A stretch of 64,000 nucleotides of DNA, from contig CAYMUY010000018.1 of NCBI GenBank assembly GCA_964393825.1, positions 18,651 to 82,650 on the forward strand. The letters run 5' to 3'. Below are positions 9,837-16,619 of this stretch, one piece after another (position 1 is the stretch's first letter; each line of letters opens with the position of its first letter). Origin of the DNA: PFJX01 sp964393825 (GTDB lineage Bacteria > Pseudomonadota > Gammaproteobacteria > Burkholderiales > Thiobacillaceae). The notes below the pieces were generated by a model. The model did no database searches and was not told where the DNA came from. It saw nothing but the letters and a program-made list of their open reading frames with translations. A program made the position numbers and the translations under genes.

Positions 9837-11663
9837 ATGTGCGGCATCGTCGGCGCCATCGCCCAACGCAACGTCGTCCCCATCCTGCTGGAAGGGCTGC
9901 GGCGCCTGGAATATCGCGGTTACGACTCCGCCGGCCTCGCCGTGCGCGGGGCGGACGGTGCCATGCAACGCATTCGCTCCGTCGGCAAGGTGGTCAATCT
10001 CAGCGAGATGGAAGCCGCCAACCCGATCCCCGGCGACCTCGGCATCGCCCACACCCGCTGGGCCACCCACGGCATGCCGGCGGAGCGCAACGCCCACCCG
10101 CACATGAGCGGCGAGAAGGTCGCGGTGGTGCATAACGGCATCATCGAAAACCATGCCGAACTGCGCGCGGAATTGAAGGCCAAGGGCTACCACTTCACCT
10201 CGGAAACCGATACCGAAGTCATCGCCCACCTGCTCGCGCACCTCATGGAGAGCGAGCCCGATCTGCTCAAGGCGGTGCAGACGGCGGTGACCCGGCTGGT
10301 CGGCGCCTATGGTTTGGCGGTCGCGAGCCCGGATGATCCGGATCGCCTCATCGTCGCCCGTTCCGGCAGTCCGCTGGTGATCGGCCTGGGCATCGGTGAA
10401 AACTTCATCGCCTCCGACGTGTTCGCCCTGCTGCCGGTGACGCAACGCTTCATCTTCCTGGAAGAAGGTGACATCGCCGAAATCAGCCGCGACAACGTGC
10501 GCGTCTTCGACGTCGCCGGCAACCCGGTCGAGCGCCCGGAGCGCCTGTCGCAGCTTTCCGCTTCCACCACCGACAAGGGGCCTTACGCCCACTACATGCT
10601 CAAGGAAATCTTCGAGCAGCCTTCGGTGATCGCGGAAACTCTGGAAGGCCGCATCCACAAGGGGCGTCTGCTGGAAGAAAGCTTCGGCCACAAGGCGCAG
10701 GAACTGTTCGAGCAGGCCCGTGGCGTGCACATCATCGCCTGCGGCACCAGTTACCACGCCGGCATGGTGGCCAAATACTGGCTGGAAGAAGCCGGCGTGC
10801 CCTGCCATGTGGAAGTGGCCAGCGAATATCGCTACCGCAAGGTGGTGGTGCCGGAAGGCACCCTGTTCCTGTCCATCTCGCAATCGGGCGAGACCGCCGA
10901 TACCCTGGCCGCCCTGCGCTTCGCCAAACGCGCCGGTTATATCGGTAGCCTGACCATCTGCAACGTACCGGAATCCTCGCTCACCCGCGAATCCGACGTC
11001 GCCCTGATGACCCGCGCCGGCCCCGAGATCGGGGTCGCCTCGACCAAGGCCTTCACCACCCAGCTCACCGCCTTGCGTCTGGTCACCCTGGCCCTGGCGC
11101 GGCGGCGCGGCATGACGGCGGAGCAGGAGGCCGTGCTGGTGGAGGAATTGCAAGCCCTGCCGCGTCAGGTGGAAGTGGTGCTGGCGCTGTCGGACGCCAT
11201 CAAGGAGATGGCCGCGTCCTTCTCCGACAAGAAAGACGCCCTCTTCCTCGGCCGCGGCCCGTTCTATCCGGTGGCCCTGGAAGGCGCGCTGAAACTCAAG
11301 GAAATCTCCTACATCCACGCCGAGGCCTACCCGGCCGGCGAACTGAAGCACGGTCCGCTGGCGCTGGTCGATGCCGACATGCCGGTGGTCTGCGCCCTGC
11401 CCGACGATCCGCTGCTGGACAAGGTGCTGTCCAACCTGCAGGAAGTGCGCGCGCGCGGCGGCGAGTTGTTTCTGTTTTCCGACCACAAGGTGAAGATCGA
11501 ACTGGACCATTACCAGAACCTCACCCTGGCGGATATTTACCCCGGCACCGCGCCCATCGTTTACAGCATCCCGCTGCAACTACTGGCCTACCATGTCGCC
11601 GTGCTCAAAGGCACCGACGTCGATCAGCCACGTAATCTGGCCAAATCGGTGACGGTGGAATGA
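9837..11663 (+). CDS. glmS: GlmS glutamine-fructose-6-phosphate aminotransferase (isomerizing)
   Basis: 608 residues. The catalytic Cys directly follows the initiator Met (MCGIVGA). The N-terminal glutaminase domain has RLEYRGYDSAG and HTRWATHG, and two SIS domains follow (ACGTSYHAGM, SQSGETADT, STKAFTTQ). It converts fructose-6-P and glutamine to glucosamine-6-P. A good ribosome binding site (GGAGAAA) precedes the ATG. No glmS ribozyme is expected or seen, as the gap to glmU is only 15 bases; control in proteobacteria is usually by small RNAs. Confidence 0.97.
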   Translation: MCGIVGAIAQRNVVPILLEGLRRLEYRGYDSAGLAVRGADGAMQRIRSVGKVVNLSEMEAANPIPGDLGIAHTRWATHGMPAERNAHPHMSGEKVAVVHNGIIENHAELRAELKAKGYHFTSETDTEVIAHLLAHLMESEPDLLKAVQTAVTRLVGAYGLAVASPDDPDRLIVARSGSPLVIGLGIGENFIASDVFALLPVTQRFIFLEEGDIAEISRDNVRVFDVAGNPVERPERLSQLSASTTDKGPYAHYMLKEIFEQPSVIAETLEGRIHKGRLLEESFGHKAQELFEQARGVHIIACGTSYHAGMVAKYWLEEAGVPCHVEVASEYRYRKVVVPEGTLFLSISQSGETADTLAALRFAKRAGYIGSLTICNVPESSLTRESDVALMTRAGPEIGVASTKAFTTQLTALRLVTLALARRRGMTAEQEAVLVEELQALPRQVEVVLALSDAIKEMAASFSDKKDALFLGRGPFYPVALEGALKLKEISYIHAEAYPAGELKHGPLALVDADMPVVCALPDDPLLDKVLSNLQEVRARGGELFLFSDHKVKIELDHYQNLTLADIYPGTAPIVYSIPLQLLAYHVAVLKGTDVDQPRNLAKSVTVE

Positions 11664-11693
11664 GCCGCCGCGAAACATCGCCGCGTCATGTGT

Positions 11694-11716
11694 GGCGCCG
11701 GCTTCCAGCCGGAACG
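11694..11716. repeat. single REP-like hairpin downstream of glmS
   Basis: A GTGGCGCCGGC start followed by a hairpin (arms at 11698-11703 and 11707-11712) between glmS and parA. No T-tract follows, so it is not a standard terminator. The layout resembles the GTAG-plus-hairpin repeats found elsewhere in this window, with GTGG in place of GTAG. Confidence 0.4.
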
Positions 11717-11781
11717 ATAGAGGCATGAAGTGGTCGTCTTGAATCAATGGGTTGCTGGATGTTTCTTGTGAGGAGTTCTGA

Positions 11782-12546
11782 ATGGCGGTGATCGCGGTAT
11801 TCAACCAGAAGGGTGGGGTCGGCAAGACCACCACCACGCTCAACGTCGCCGCTTCCCTGGCTTTGCTGGAACGCAAGCCGTTGGTCATCGATCTCGATCC
11901 GCAGGCGCATGTGACCCTGGCACTCGGCGTGAAGCACCTGCCCGGCAACGCCAGCGCCGCCGCCTTCTTCCGCGAGCAGACCCCGCTCGACCGCCTCACT
12001 CGCCGGCTTGGCAACGGCCTGCGGCTGGTGCCCGGCCATGCCGACCTGTCCAAGGTCGACACCCTGCTGGCCGCCACTCCCGGTGTCGCCGGCACCCTGA
12101 AGAAGGGGCTGGATGCCGCACTGGCCTGGGACGATTCCCCCATCCTGATCGACTGCGCCCCGGCGTTGGGCGTGCTCTCGCTCAATGCCCTGTGCGCGGC
12201 CGACCGCGTGCTGATCCCGGTCACCGCCGATTTCCTCGCCATGCAGGGCCTGAGTCGCCTCGACCTGGCCCTGGGGGTCCTGGAAAACGCCCTCAAGCGG
12301 CGGATCGAGCGGCGCGTGGTCCTGACCCGCTTCGACGAAGCCAAGGCCCTCTGCCGCGAGTCGCTGGCCACCCTCAAGGCCCGTTACGGCGACGCCCTCT
12401 GCGACACCCGCATCTGCGACGACCCCGCGCTCTCCGAGAGCCCGGCGCACGGCATGGACATCTTCGCCTACGCCGCCGACTGCCCCGGCGCCCACGACTA
12501 CCGGCTGCTGACCATGGAACTGTTGTCGAAGGGGTTCTTCGCCTGA
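11782..12546 (+). CDS. ParA family ATPase (orphan)
   Basis: 254 residues. The deviant Walker A is NQKGGVGKTTTTLN and the Walker B region is LIDCAPALG, typical of ParA/Soj ATPases. Chromosomal ParA normally sits with parB and near gidAB; neither is here, so this is an orphan paralogue that may position a cellular cargo or be a relic of a mobile element. It is preceded by a 118-bp gap holding a hairpin and followed directly by remnants of an IS30-type transposase and an Mrr nuclease, so the neighbourhood looks acquired. Confidence 0.87.
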   Translation: MAVIAVFNQKGGVGKTTTTLNVAASLALLERKPLVIDLDPQAHVTLALGVKHLPGNASAAAFFREQTPLDRLTRRLGNGLRLVPGHADLSKVDTLLAATPGVAGTLKKGLDAALAWDDSPILIDCAPALGVLSLNALCAADRVLIPVTADFLAMQGLSRLDLALGVLENALKRRIERRVVLTRFDEAKALCRESLATLKARYGDALCDTRICDDPALSESPAHGMDIFAYAADCPGAHDYRLLTMELLSKGFFA

Positions 12547-12589
12547 GATCCCTGTCAATACCCTGAGCGTACGTCTGGCTGAATCAACC

Positions 12590-12721
12590 TGGGATGCGCT
12601 GGATGCCATCGCCGATAGCCTGAACAGCCGGCCACGTGCGACGCATGCTTTCAGTTCTCCCTTGGAGGTGTTCGCGACTATGCTGGCTTCGTTTCATCAA
12701 CCCTCAAGCTCAATCCATTGA
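12590..12721 (+). pseudogene. C-terminal remnant of an IS30-family transposase
   Basis: Frame 2 reads WDALDAIADSLNSRPRATHA and then FSSPLEVFATMLASFHQPSS before a TGA at 12719. LN-RPR followed by T/S-P-x-E-V is the usual end of IS30-type DDE transposases. No catalytic core, start codon or left end is present, so this is a relic. The sequence switches to a different frame and family just after the stop, consistent with the IS having inserted into or next to an mrr gene and most of it being lost later. Confidence 0.6.
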
Positions 12722-12755
12722 TCCAGGGGCGTTGCACCTGGGATTTGAAACCGCC

Positions 12756-12944
12756 GGCATATTCATCACGACTTCGAATTACTCTCGCGAAGCCATCGAA
12801 TACGCATCAGTCATCAGCACGAGAATCATCCTGATCGACGGCGATACTTTGGTTTCCCTCATGGTCGATCACAACGTCGCCGTCACCCGCACCGGCATCT
12901 ATGAGCTAAAAAAGGTTGATGCGGATTACTTTGAGGGTGACTGA
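12756..12944 (+). pseudogene. C-terminal remnant of an Mrr-type restriction endonuclease
   Basis: About 62 codons remain. GIFITTSNYSREAIEYAS followed by IILIDGDTLVSLMVDHNV and a DADYFEGD end resemble the C-terminal part of the Mrr_cat domain. The upstream part of the frame (an ATG at 12636) is noise overlapping the transposase remnant. Mrr cleaves methylated DNA; the N-terminal half and most of the catalytic core are missing, so this is not a functional enzyme. It lies between the IS30 relic and an intact toxin-antitoxin pair. Confidence 0.65.
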
Positions 12945-12965
12945 CACCCTGTCAGGAGAAATGCC

Positions 12966-13190
12966 ATGTCATTCACCGTTGAAGCACTCGAAGCTGAAGT
13001 CATGAGCCTGCCGCTCACGGAGCGCGCGCGTCTGGTGAACAAGCTGATCGCCAGCCTGGATGCCGAGCCCGATGTCGAAGCCGCCTGGGCCGAAGAAATC
13101 GAGCGCCGCCATGCCGAGATTGAAAGTGGCGCCGTGGAGCTGTTTTCCGGTACTGAAGTGCTGACCCGGCTGAAAGCCGAGTTTCAATGA
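12966..13190 (+). CDS. addiction module antitoxin (PF09720-like)
   Basis: 74 residues, acidic. SLPLTERARLVNKLIASLD followed by AWAEEIERRHAEIESG is the common pattern of the short 'unstable antitoxin' family paired with ParE/RelE toxins. It would bind and neutralise the toxin and repress its own promoter. The AGGAG at 12954 is a good ribosome binding site. Its stop overlaps the toxin start by four bases (ATGA), the usual coupling of antitoxin first, toxin second. Confidence 0.85.
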   Translation: MSFTVEALEAEVMSLPLTERARLVNKLIASLDAEPDVEAAWAEEIERRHAEIESGAVELFSGTEVLTRLKAEFQ

Positions 13191-13483
13191 AGTCCCTGTT
13201 ACACCCGGAGGCGGAAGCCGGCCTTCGGGAAGCGGCTGCGTATTATCGGGAACGAGCGGGCTCCGCCCTCGCCCAGGCGTTTCTTGTCGATTTTGAACAT
13301 GCGATCGCCCTGCTTCTCCAGCATCCCCTTGTCGGCACTTCGTGGCTTCATGGAAAGCGGCGCTTGCTCATGCGGCACTTCCCCTACGCCATCGTCCACA
13401 GCATCGTTGACCAGGAGATTCGGGTGCTGGCTGTAGCCCACCCAAACCGCCGACCGGGCTACTGGCGAAAGCGGCGGTTGTAG
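13187..13483 (+). CDS. RelE/ParE superfamily toxin
   Basis: 98 residues, basic. HPEAEAGLREAAAYYRERAG and the ending RVLAVAHPNRRPGYWRKR are the usual start and end of ParE-like toxins, including the AHxxRxPxYW motif. RelE relatives cut mRNA on the ribosome and ParE relatives poison gyrase; sequence alone does not separate these here, though the family with this antitoxin is commonly labelled RelE/ParE. The frame is intact, so the module may be active. Confidence 0.87.
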   Translation: MKSLLHPEAEAGLREAAAYYRERAGSALAQAFLVDFEHAIALLLQHPLVGTSWLHGKRRLLMRHFPYAIVHSIVDQEIRVLAVAHPNRRPGYWRKRRL

Positions 13484-13489
13484 CCTGTC

Positions 13490-14821
13490 ATGTCACTCCC
13501 ATCCAGTTTCGATCCGCAAGCGGATCTCCTACAGCGCACCCGCGCCGCCGTCTGGCACCCCTGCACCCAGATGAAGCATCTGGAGGCCAGCCCGCCGCTG
13601 GCCGTCGCCTGCGGCGAGGGGCCGTGGCTGATCGACCACGACGGCAAACGCTACCTCGATGCCATCTCCTCCTGGTGGGTCAACCTGTTCGGCCACGCCA
13701 ACCCGCGCATCAACGCCGCGCTGATCGACCAGTTGTCCCGGATCGAGCACGTTATCCTCGCCGGCTGCACCCATGCGCCGGTGGTGGAGCTGTCGGAACG
13801 CCTGGGGCAACTGACCGGGCTGGGTCACGCCTTCTATGGTTCGGATGGCGCTTCCGCCACCGAGATCGCGCTGAAAATGAGCTTCCACTACTGGCGCAAC
13901 CTCGGCCGGGCGGGGAAGACCGGTTTCATCTCCCTGAGGAACGGTTACCACGGCGAGACGCTGGGCGCGCTGTCGGTCACCGATGTGGCGCTGTTCAAGG
14001 ACACCTACGCGCCGCTGCTGCGCCACAGCCATCAGGCGATGAGCCCGGACAGTCGCCTGGCGGCGGCGGGGGAGACGGCGGAGGCCTATGCCCTGCGCGC
14101 CGCCGCCGACCTGGAGGTGTATCTGGCGGAACAGGCCGACACCACGGCGGCGATCATCCTGGAGCCGCTGGTGCAGGGTGCGACCGGCATGGCGATGTAT
14201 CCGCCGGTCTACCTGAGACGGGTGCGCGAGCTCTGCGACCAGTACCGGGTCCACCTGATCGCCGACGAGATCGCGGTCGGCTTCGGTCGCACCGGGACGC
14301 TGTTCGCCTGCGAGCAGGCGGGCGGCATGGTGGGCGACATCGCGGACTTCCTCTGCCTGTCCAAGGGCATCACCGGCGGCTACCTGCCGCTGTCCTGCGT
14401 GCTGACCCGCGACGCGGTCTATGCCGCCTTCTACGATGACGCGACGGCGCGCGGCTTCCTGCATTCGCACTCCTATACCGGCAACCCGCTCGCCTGCCGC
14501 GCCGCCATGGCGGTGCTGGATATTTTTGAACAGGATCAGGTGATCGAGGCGAACCGGGTCAAGGCGGCGACCTTCACGGAACGGCTCGGCGAGGTCGCGG
14601 CGCATCCGCGCGTCCGCCATTTCCGCCACACCGGCATGATCTGGGCTTTCGACGTGGCGGATGCGGCGCCTGGCTTTGCCGATGCCTTCCACCGCCGCGC
14701 CCTGGAAAAGGGCGTCTTCATCCGTCCCATCGGTCACAGCGTGTATTTCATGCCGCCGTATGTCATCGATGAGTTCGAGATGCGCCTGCTGGCGGAGGCC
14801 GCCCTGGCCTGCCTTTCCTAG
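13490..14821 (+). CDS. bioA: BioA adenosylmethionine-8-amino-7-oxononanoate aminotransferase
   Basis: 443 residues. WHPCTQMKHLEASPPL at the N-terminus, the GSDGASATEIALKM cofactor loop, HLIADEIAVGFGRTG and the PLP lysine in SKGITGGYLPL are all as in BioA, a PLP enzyme making 7,8-diaminopelargonate for biotin. The WWVN stretch in the N-terminal region fits the substrate pocket. The gene starts six bases after the toxin stop, and no other biotin gene is nearby, so it is separated from the usual bio cluster. Confidence 0.95.
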   Translation: MSLPSSFDPQADLLQRTRAAVWHPCTQMKHLEASPPLAVACGEGPWLIDHDGKRYLDAISSWWVNLFGHANPRINAALIDQLSRIEHVILAGCTHAPVVELSERLGQLTGLGHAFYGSDGASATEIALKMSFHYWRNLGRAGKTGFISLRNGYHGETLGALSVTDVALFKDTYAPLLRHSHQAMSPDSRLAAAGETAEAYALRAAADLEVYLAEQADTTAAIILEPLVQGATGMAMYPPVYLRRVRELCDQYRVHLIADEIAVGFGRTGTLFACEQAGGMVGDIADFLCLSKGITGGYLPLSCVLTRDAVYAAFYDDATARGFLHSHSYTGNPLACRAAMAVLDIFEQDQVIEANRVKAATFTERLGEVAAHPRVRHFRHTGMIWAFDVADAAPGFADAFHRRALEKGVFIRPIGHSVYFMPPYVIDEFEMRLLAEAALACLS

Positions 14822-14864
14822 TGCCGGCACCCTGCCGACACGCTTGAAACTATTGGAGAACACC

Positions 14865-15320
14865 ATGCCGCGCCGCCCATTCCTGCTACTGCTCGCCCTG
14901 ATCGCCACACCGCTGGCCGCCGCCGACCACGCCCATCACGCGGACCACGGCACGTCCCTGGAACAGCGTGAGGCGATCCCGGTCACGGCCGAGGAGAAAG
15001 CACACATCCACCAGGAAATGCGCACCTTCCTCACCACCACCCAGCACATCGTCACCGGCGCCGCCGCCAACGACATGAAGCGGGTCGCCGAGGCCGCGCG
15101 CGCCGCCGGCATGGCGGCGGCGCATGAGGTTCCCGCCGGCTTGCGCGCTCGCCTGCCGCTGGCGTTCAAGAAGCTGGGCCAGGCCACCCATGTCGGCTTC
15201 GACGATCTGGCCCGCGACGCGGAAAGCCTGGGCGACGCCAACCACGCCCTGAAGCAGCTCGGCCAGGTGATGGACAATTGCGCTTCCTGCCATGCCCTCT
15301 ACCGGCTGGAGAGCCACTGA
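14865..15320 (+). CDS. periplasmic cytochrome c'-like protein
   Basis: 151 residues from the ATG at 14865, preceded by GGAGAA. A signal peptide ends at about AAA-DHAHH (residues 19-20), giving a periplasmic protein with a His-rich start. The single heme motif CASCH sits 12 residues from the C-terminus in the context CASCHALYR, and the rest is predicted helical; this placement is typical of cytochrome c' four-helix bundles. Such proteins bind NO or act in electron transfer. The assignment is by motif position, and the family may be a relative rather than true c'. Confidence 0.72.
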   Translation: MPRRPFLLLLALIATPLAAADHAHHADHGTSLEQREAIPVTAEEKAHIHQEMRTFLTTTQHIVTGAAANDMKRVAEAARAAGMAAAHEVPAGLRARLPLAFKKLGQATHVGFDDLARDAESLGDANHALKQLGQVMDNCASCHALYRLESH

Positions 15321-15321
15321 A

Positions 15322-15678
15322 ATGGACATCTTCAACATCTTTCACCTGGAATGCTCCCGCCGCCTGCCACGGCTGCCGGCTGAACATCCCTGCTCACGCC
15401 TGCATGGCCATTCCTTTCGCGTCGAGGTGCATGTGTCGGGGCCGCTCGATCCGGAGCTCGGCTGGGTCTGTGATTTCGCCGACGTGCAGGCCGCCTGGCA
15501 GCCGCTCCACGCGGCGCTGGACCATCGCTACCTGAATGAGGTCGCCGGCCTCGACAACCCGACCAGCGAGCACCTGGCGGTCTGGATCTGGGATCGCCTG
15601 AAGCCGGCATTGCCCGGGCTGAGCCGGGTGGTGGTGATGGAGACGCACGCCTCCGGATGTAGCTACAGCGGGGAGTGA
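15322..15678 (+). CDS. queD: QueD-like 6-carboxytetrahydropterin synthase
   Basis: 118 residues from the ATG one base after the cytochrome stop. Strong match to QueD: CSRLHGHSF with catalytic Cys24 and zinc ligands His28 and His30, LDHRYLN, NPTSEHLA, and the terminal ETHASGCSYSGE. QueD converts 7,8-dihydroneopterin triphosphate to CPH4 in queuosine synthesis. One oddity: where E. coli QueD has AAHRLP, with the third zinc histidine (His16), this protein reads CSRRLP, so the first zinc His is an Arg (residue 13). It may use another ligand such as Cys11 or His8, or have altered activity. Confidence 0.85.
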   Translation: MDIFNIFHLECSRRLPRLPAEHPCSRLHGHSFRVEVHVSGPLDPELGWVCDFADVQAAWQPLHAALDHRYLNEVAGLDNPTSEHLAVWIWDRLKPALPGLSRVVVMETHASGCSYSGE

Positions 15679-15691
15679 GGCGGCGGGGTGG

Positions 15692-16597
15692 TCAGTCCGC
15701 CTTCGCCCACTCGTCCCGCCACACGCAGACCTGGTTGCCGCCCTCGGCCTTGGCGATGAGCTGGGCGCGCTCCACCCGCTCCAGGGTCTCGTCAATGAAA
15801 AAGACGGGCTCCAGCGCGACGACGCCGAACGAGGCGGTCAGTTTCAGCGCCTGGCCTTCCAGGGCGAAGGTGTGCGCCGCCAGGTTGACGCGCAGGCGGT
15901 CGATCAACACCCCGGCCTGGATGATGTCGGTACCGGGCAGGCAGAACAGGAACTCCTCGCCACCGATGCGGAAGATGGTGTCGTAGCGGCGCAGGTGCTC
16001 GGTGAAGAAAGCGGCGATGGCCTTCAGCATGGCATCGCCGATGCGCTGACCATGGGTGGCATTGAAACGGCCGAAATCATCCAGGTCGGCATAGCAGACC
16101 GCGCAGGGCTGGTGCGTGCGCTGCACCCGCTCGATTTCTTCCGCCAGGCGCAGGTTCACCGCCTGCCGGTTCCAGACGCCGGTGAGATTGTCCACCGCGC
16201 CGAGGCGTTCCATCAGGTCGACTTCAAGGCGTCGCAACAGTTGCCGGAAGCGGGCGGCAACGGCGGTGAAGGCGTCGTAGTCTTCGCCGGGGATCGGGGC
16301 GCCGGTCGCCTGGCAGGTGAGTAGATGGCGGGCGATGTCGTGCATCGAGCGGTGTGTCGCGTCGATGGCGGCAAGACTGCGTGCATCCGTCAGCCCGGAC
16401 TGGTCGCTGCCGTGGAACCAGGTGCCGAAGCGGCAGCGGACATGGGCGTCCTCGCCGAGGTCTTCGGCATCCGCCGGTTCGCGGCAGATCAACTTCCGGT
16501 TGAAGCGAGCCAGCCAGGCGGCGTGGCTGGCGATGGCGCGATCCAGGTCGTGCAGTCGTTCCAGGGTGGCGGCGTGGTCGTTTTCATGAAGGGGCAT
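15692..16597 (-). CDS. dgcZ: DgcZ-like diguanylate cyclase with CZB zinc-sensing domain
   Basis: 301 residues. The N-terminal CZB domain has His25, Cys55, His82 and His86, the same spacing as the four zinc ligands of E. coli DgcZ (22, 52, 79, 83). The C-terminal GGDEF domain has an intact GGEEF at 212-216, and R203-x-x-D206 placed five residues before it forms an inhibitory site. It should make c-di-GMP, repressed by zinc and by product. The protein is cytoplasmic. It is the last gene of the minus-strand run that starts upstream with argA, 22 bases after the GGDEF-EAL gene. Confidence 0.93.
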   Translation of the reverse strand: MPLHENDHAATLERLHDLDRAIASHAAWLARFNRKLICREPADAEDLGEDAHVRCRFGTWFHGSDQSGLTDARSLAAIDATHRSMHDIARHLLTCQATGAPIPGEDYDAFTAVAARFRQLLRRLEVDLMERLGAVDNLTGVWNRQAVNLRLAEEIERVQRTHQPCAVCYADLDDFGRFNATHGQRIGDAMLKAIAAFFTEHLRRYDTIFRIGGEEFLFCLPGTDIIQAGVLIDRLRVNLAAHTFALEGQALKLTASFGVVALEPVFFIDETLERVERAQLIAKAEGGNQVCVWRDEWAKAD

Positions 16598-16619
16598 GGC
16601 GGAGATTCCCTAGGTCTGA

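Noticed and set aside
8121..11579. Very long open frame opposite glmU and glmS
   Set aside because: Both glmU and glmS are unmistakable on the plus strand; the antisense translation has no domain and no start context.
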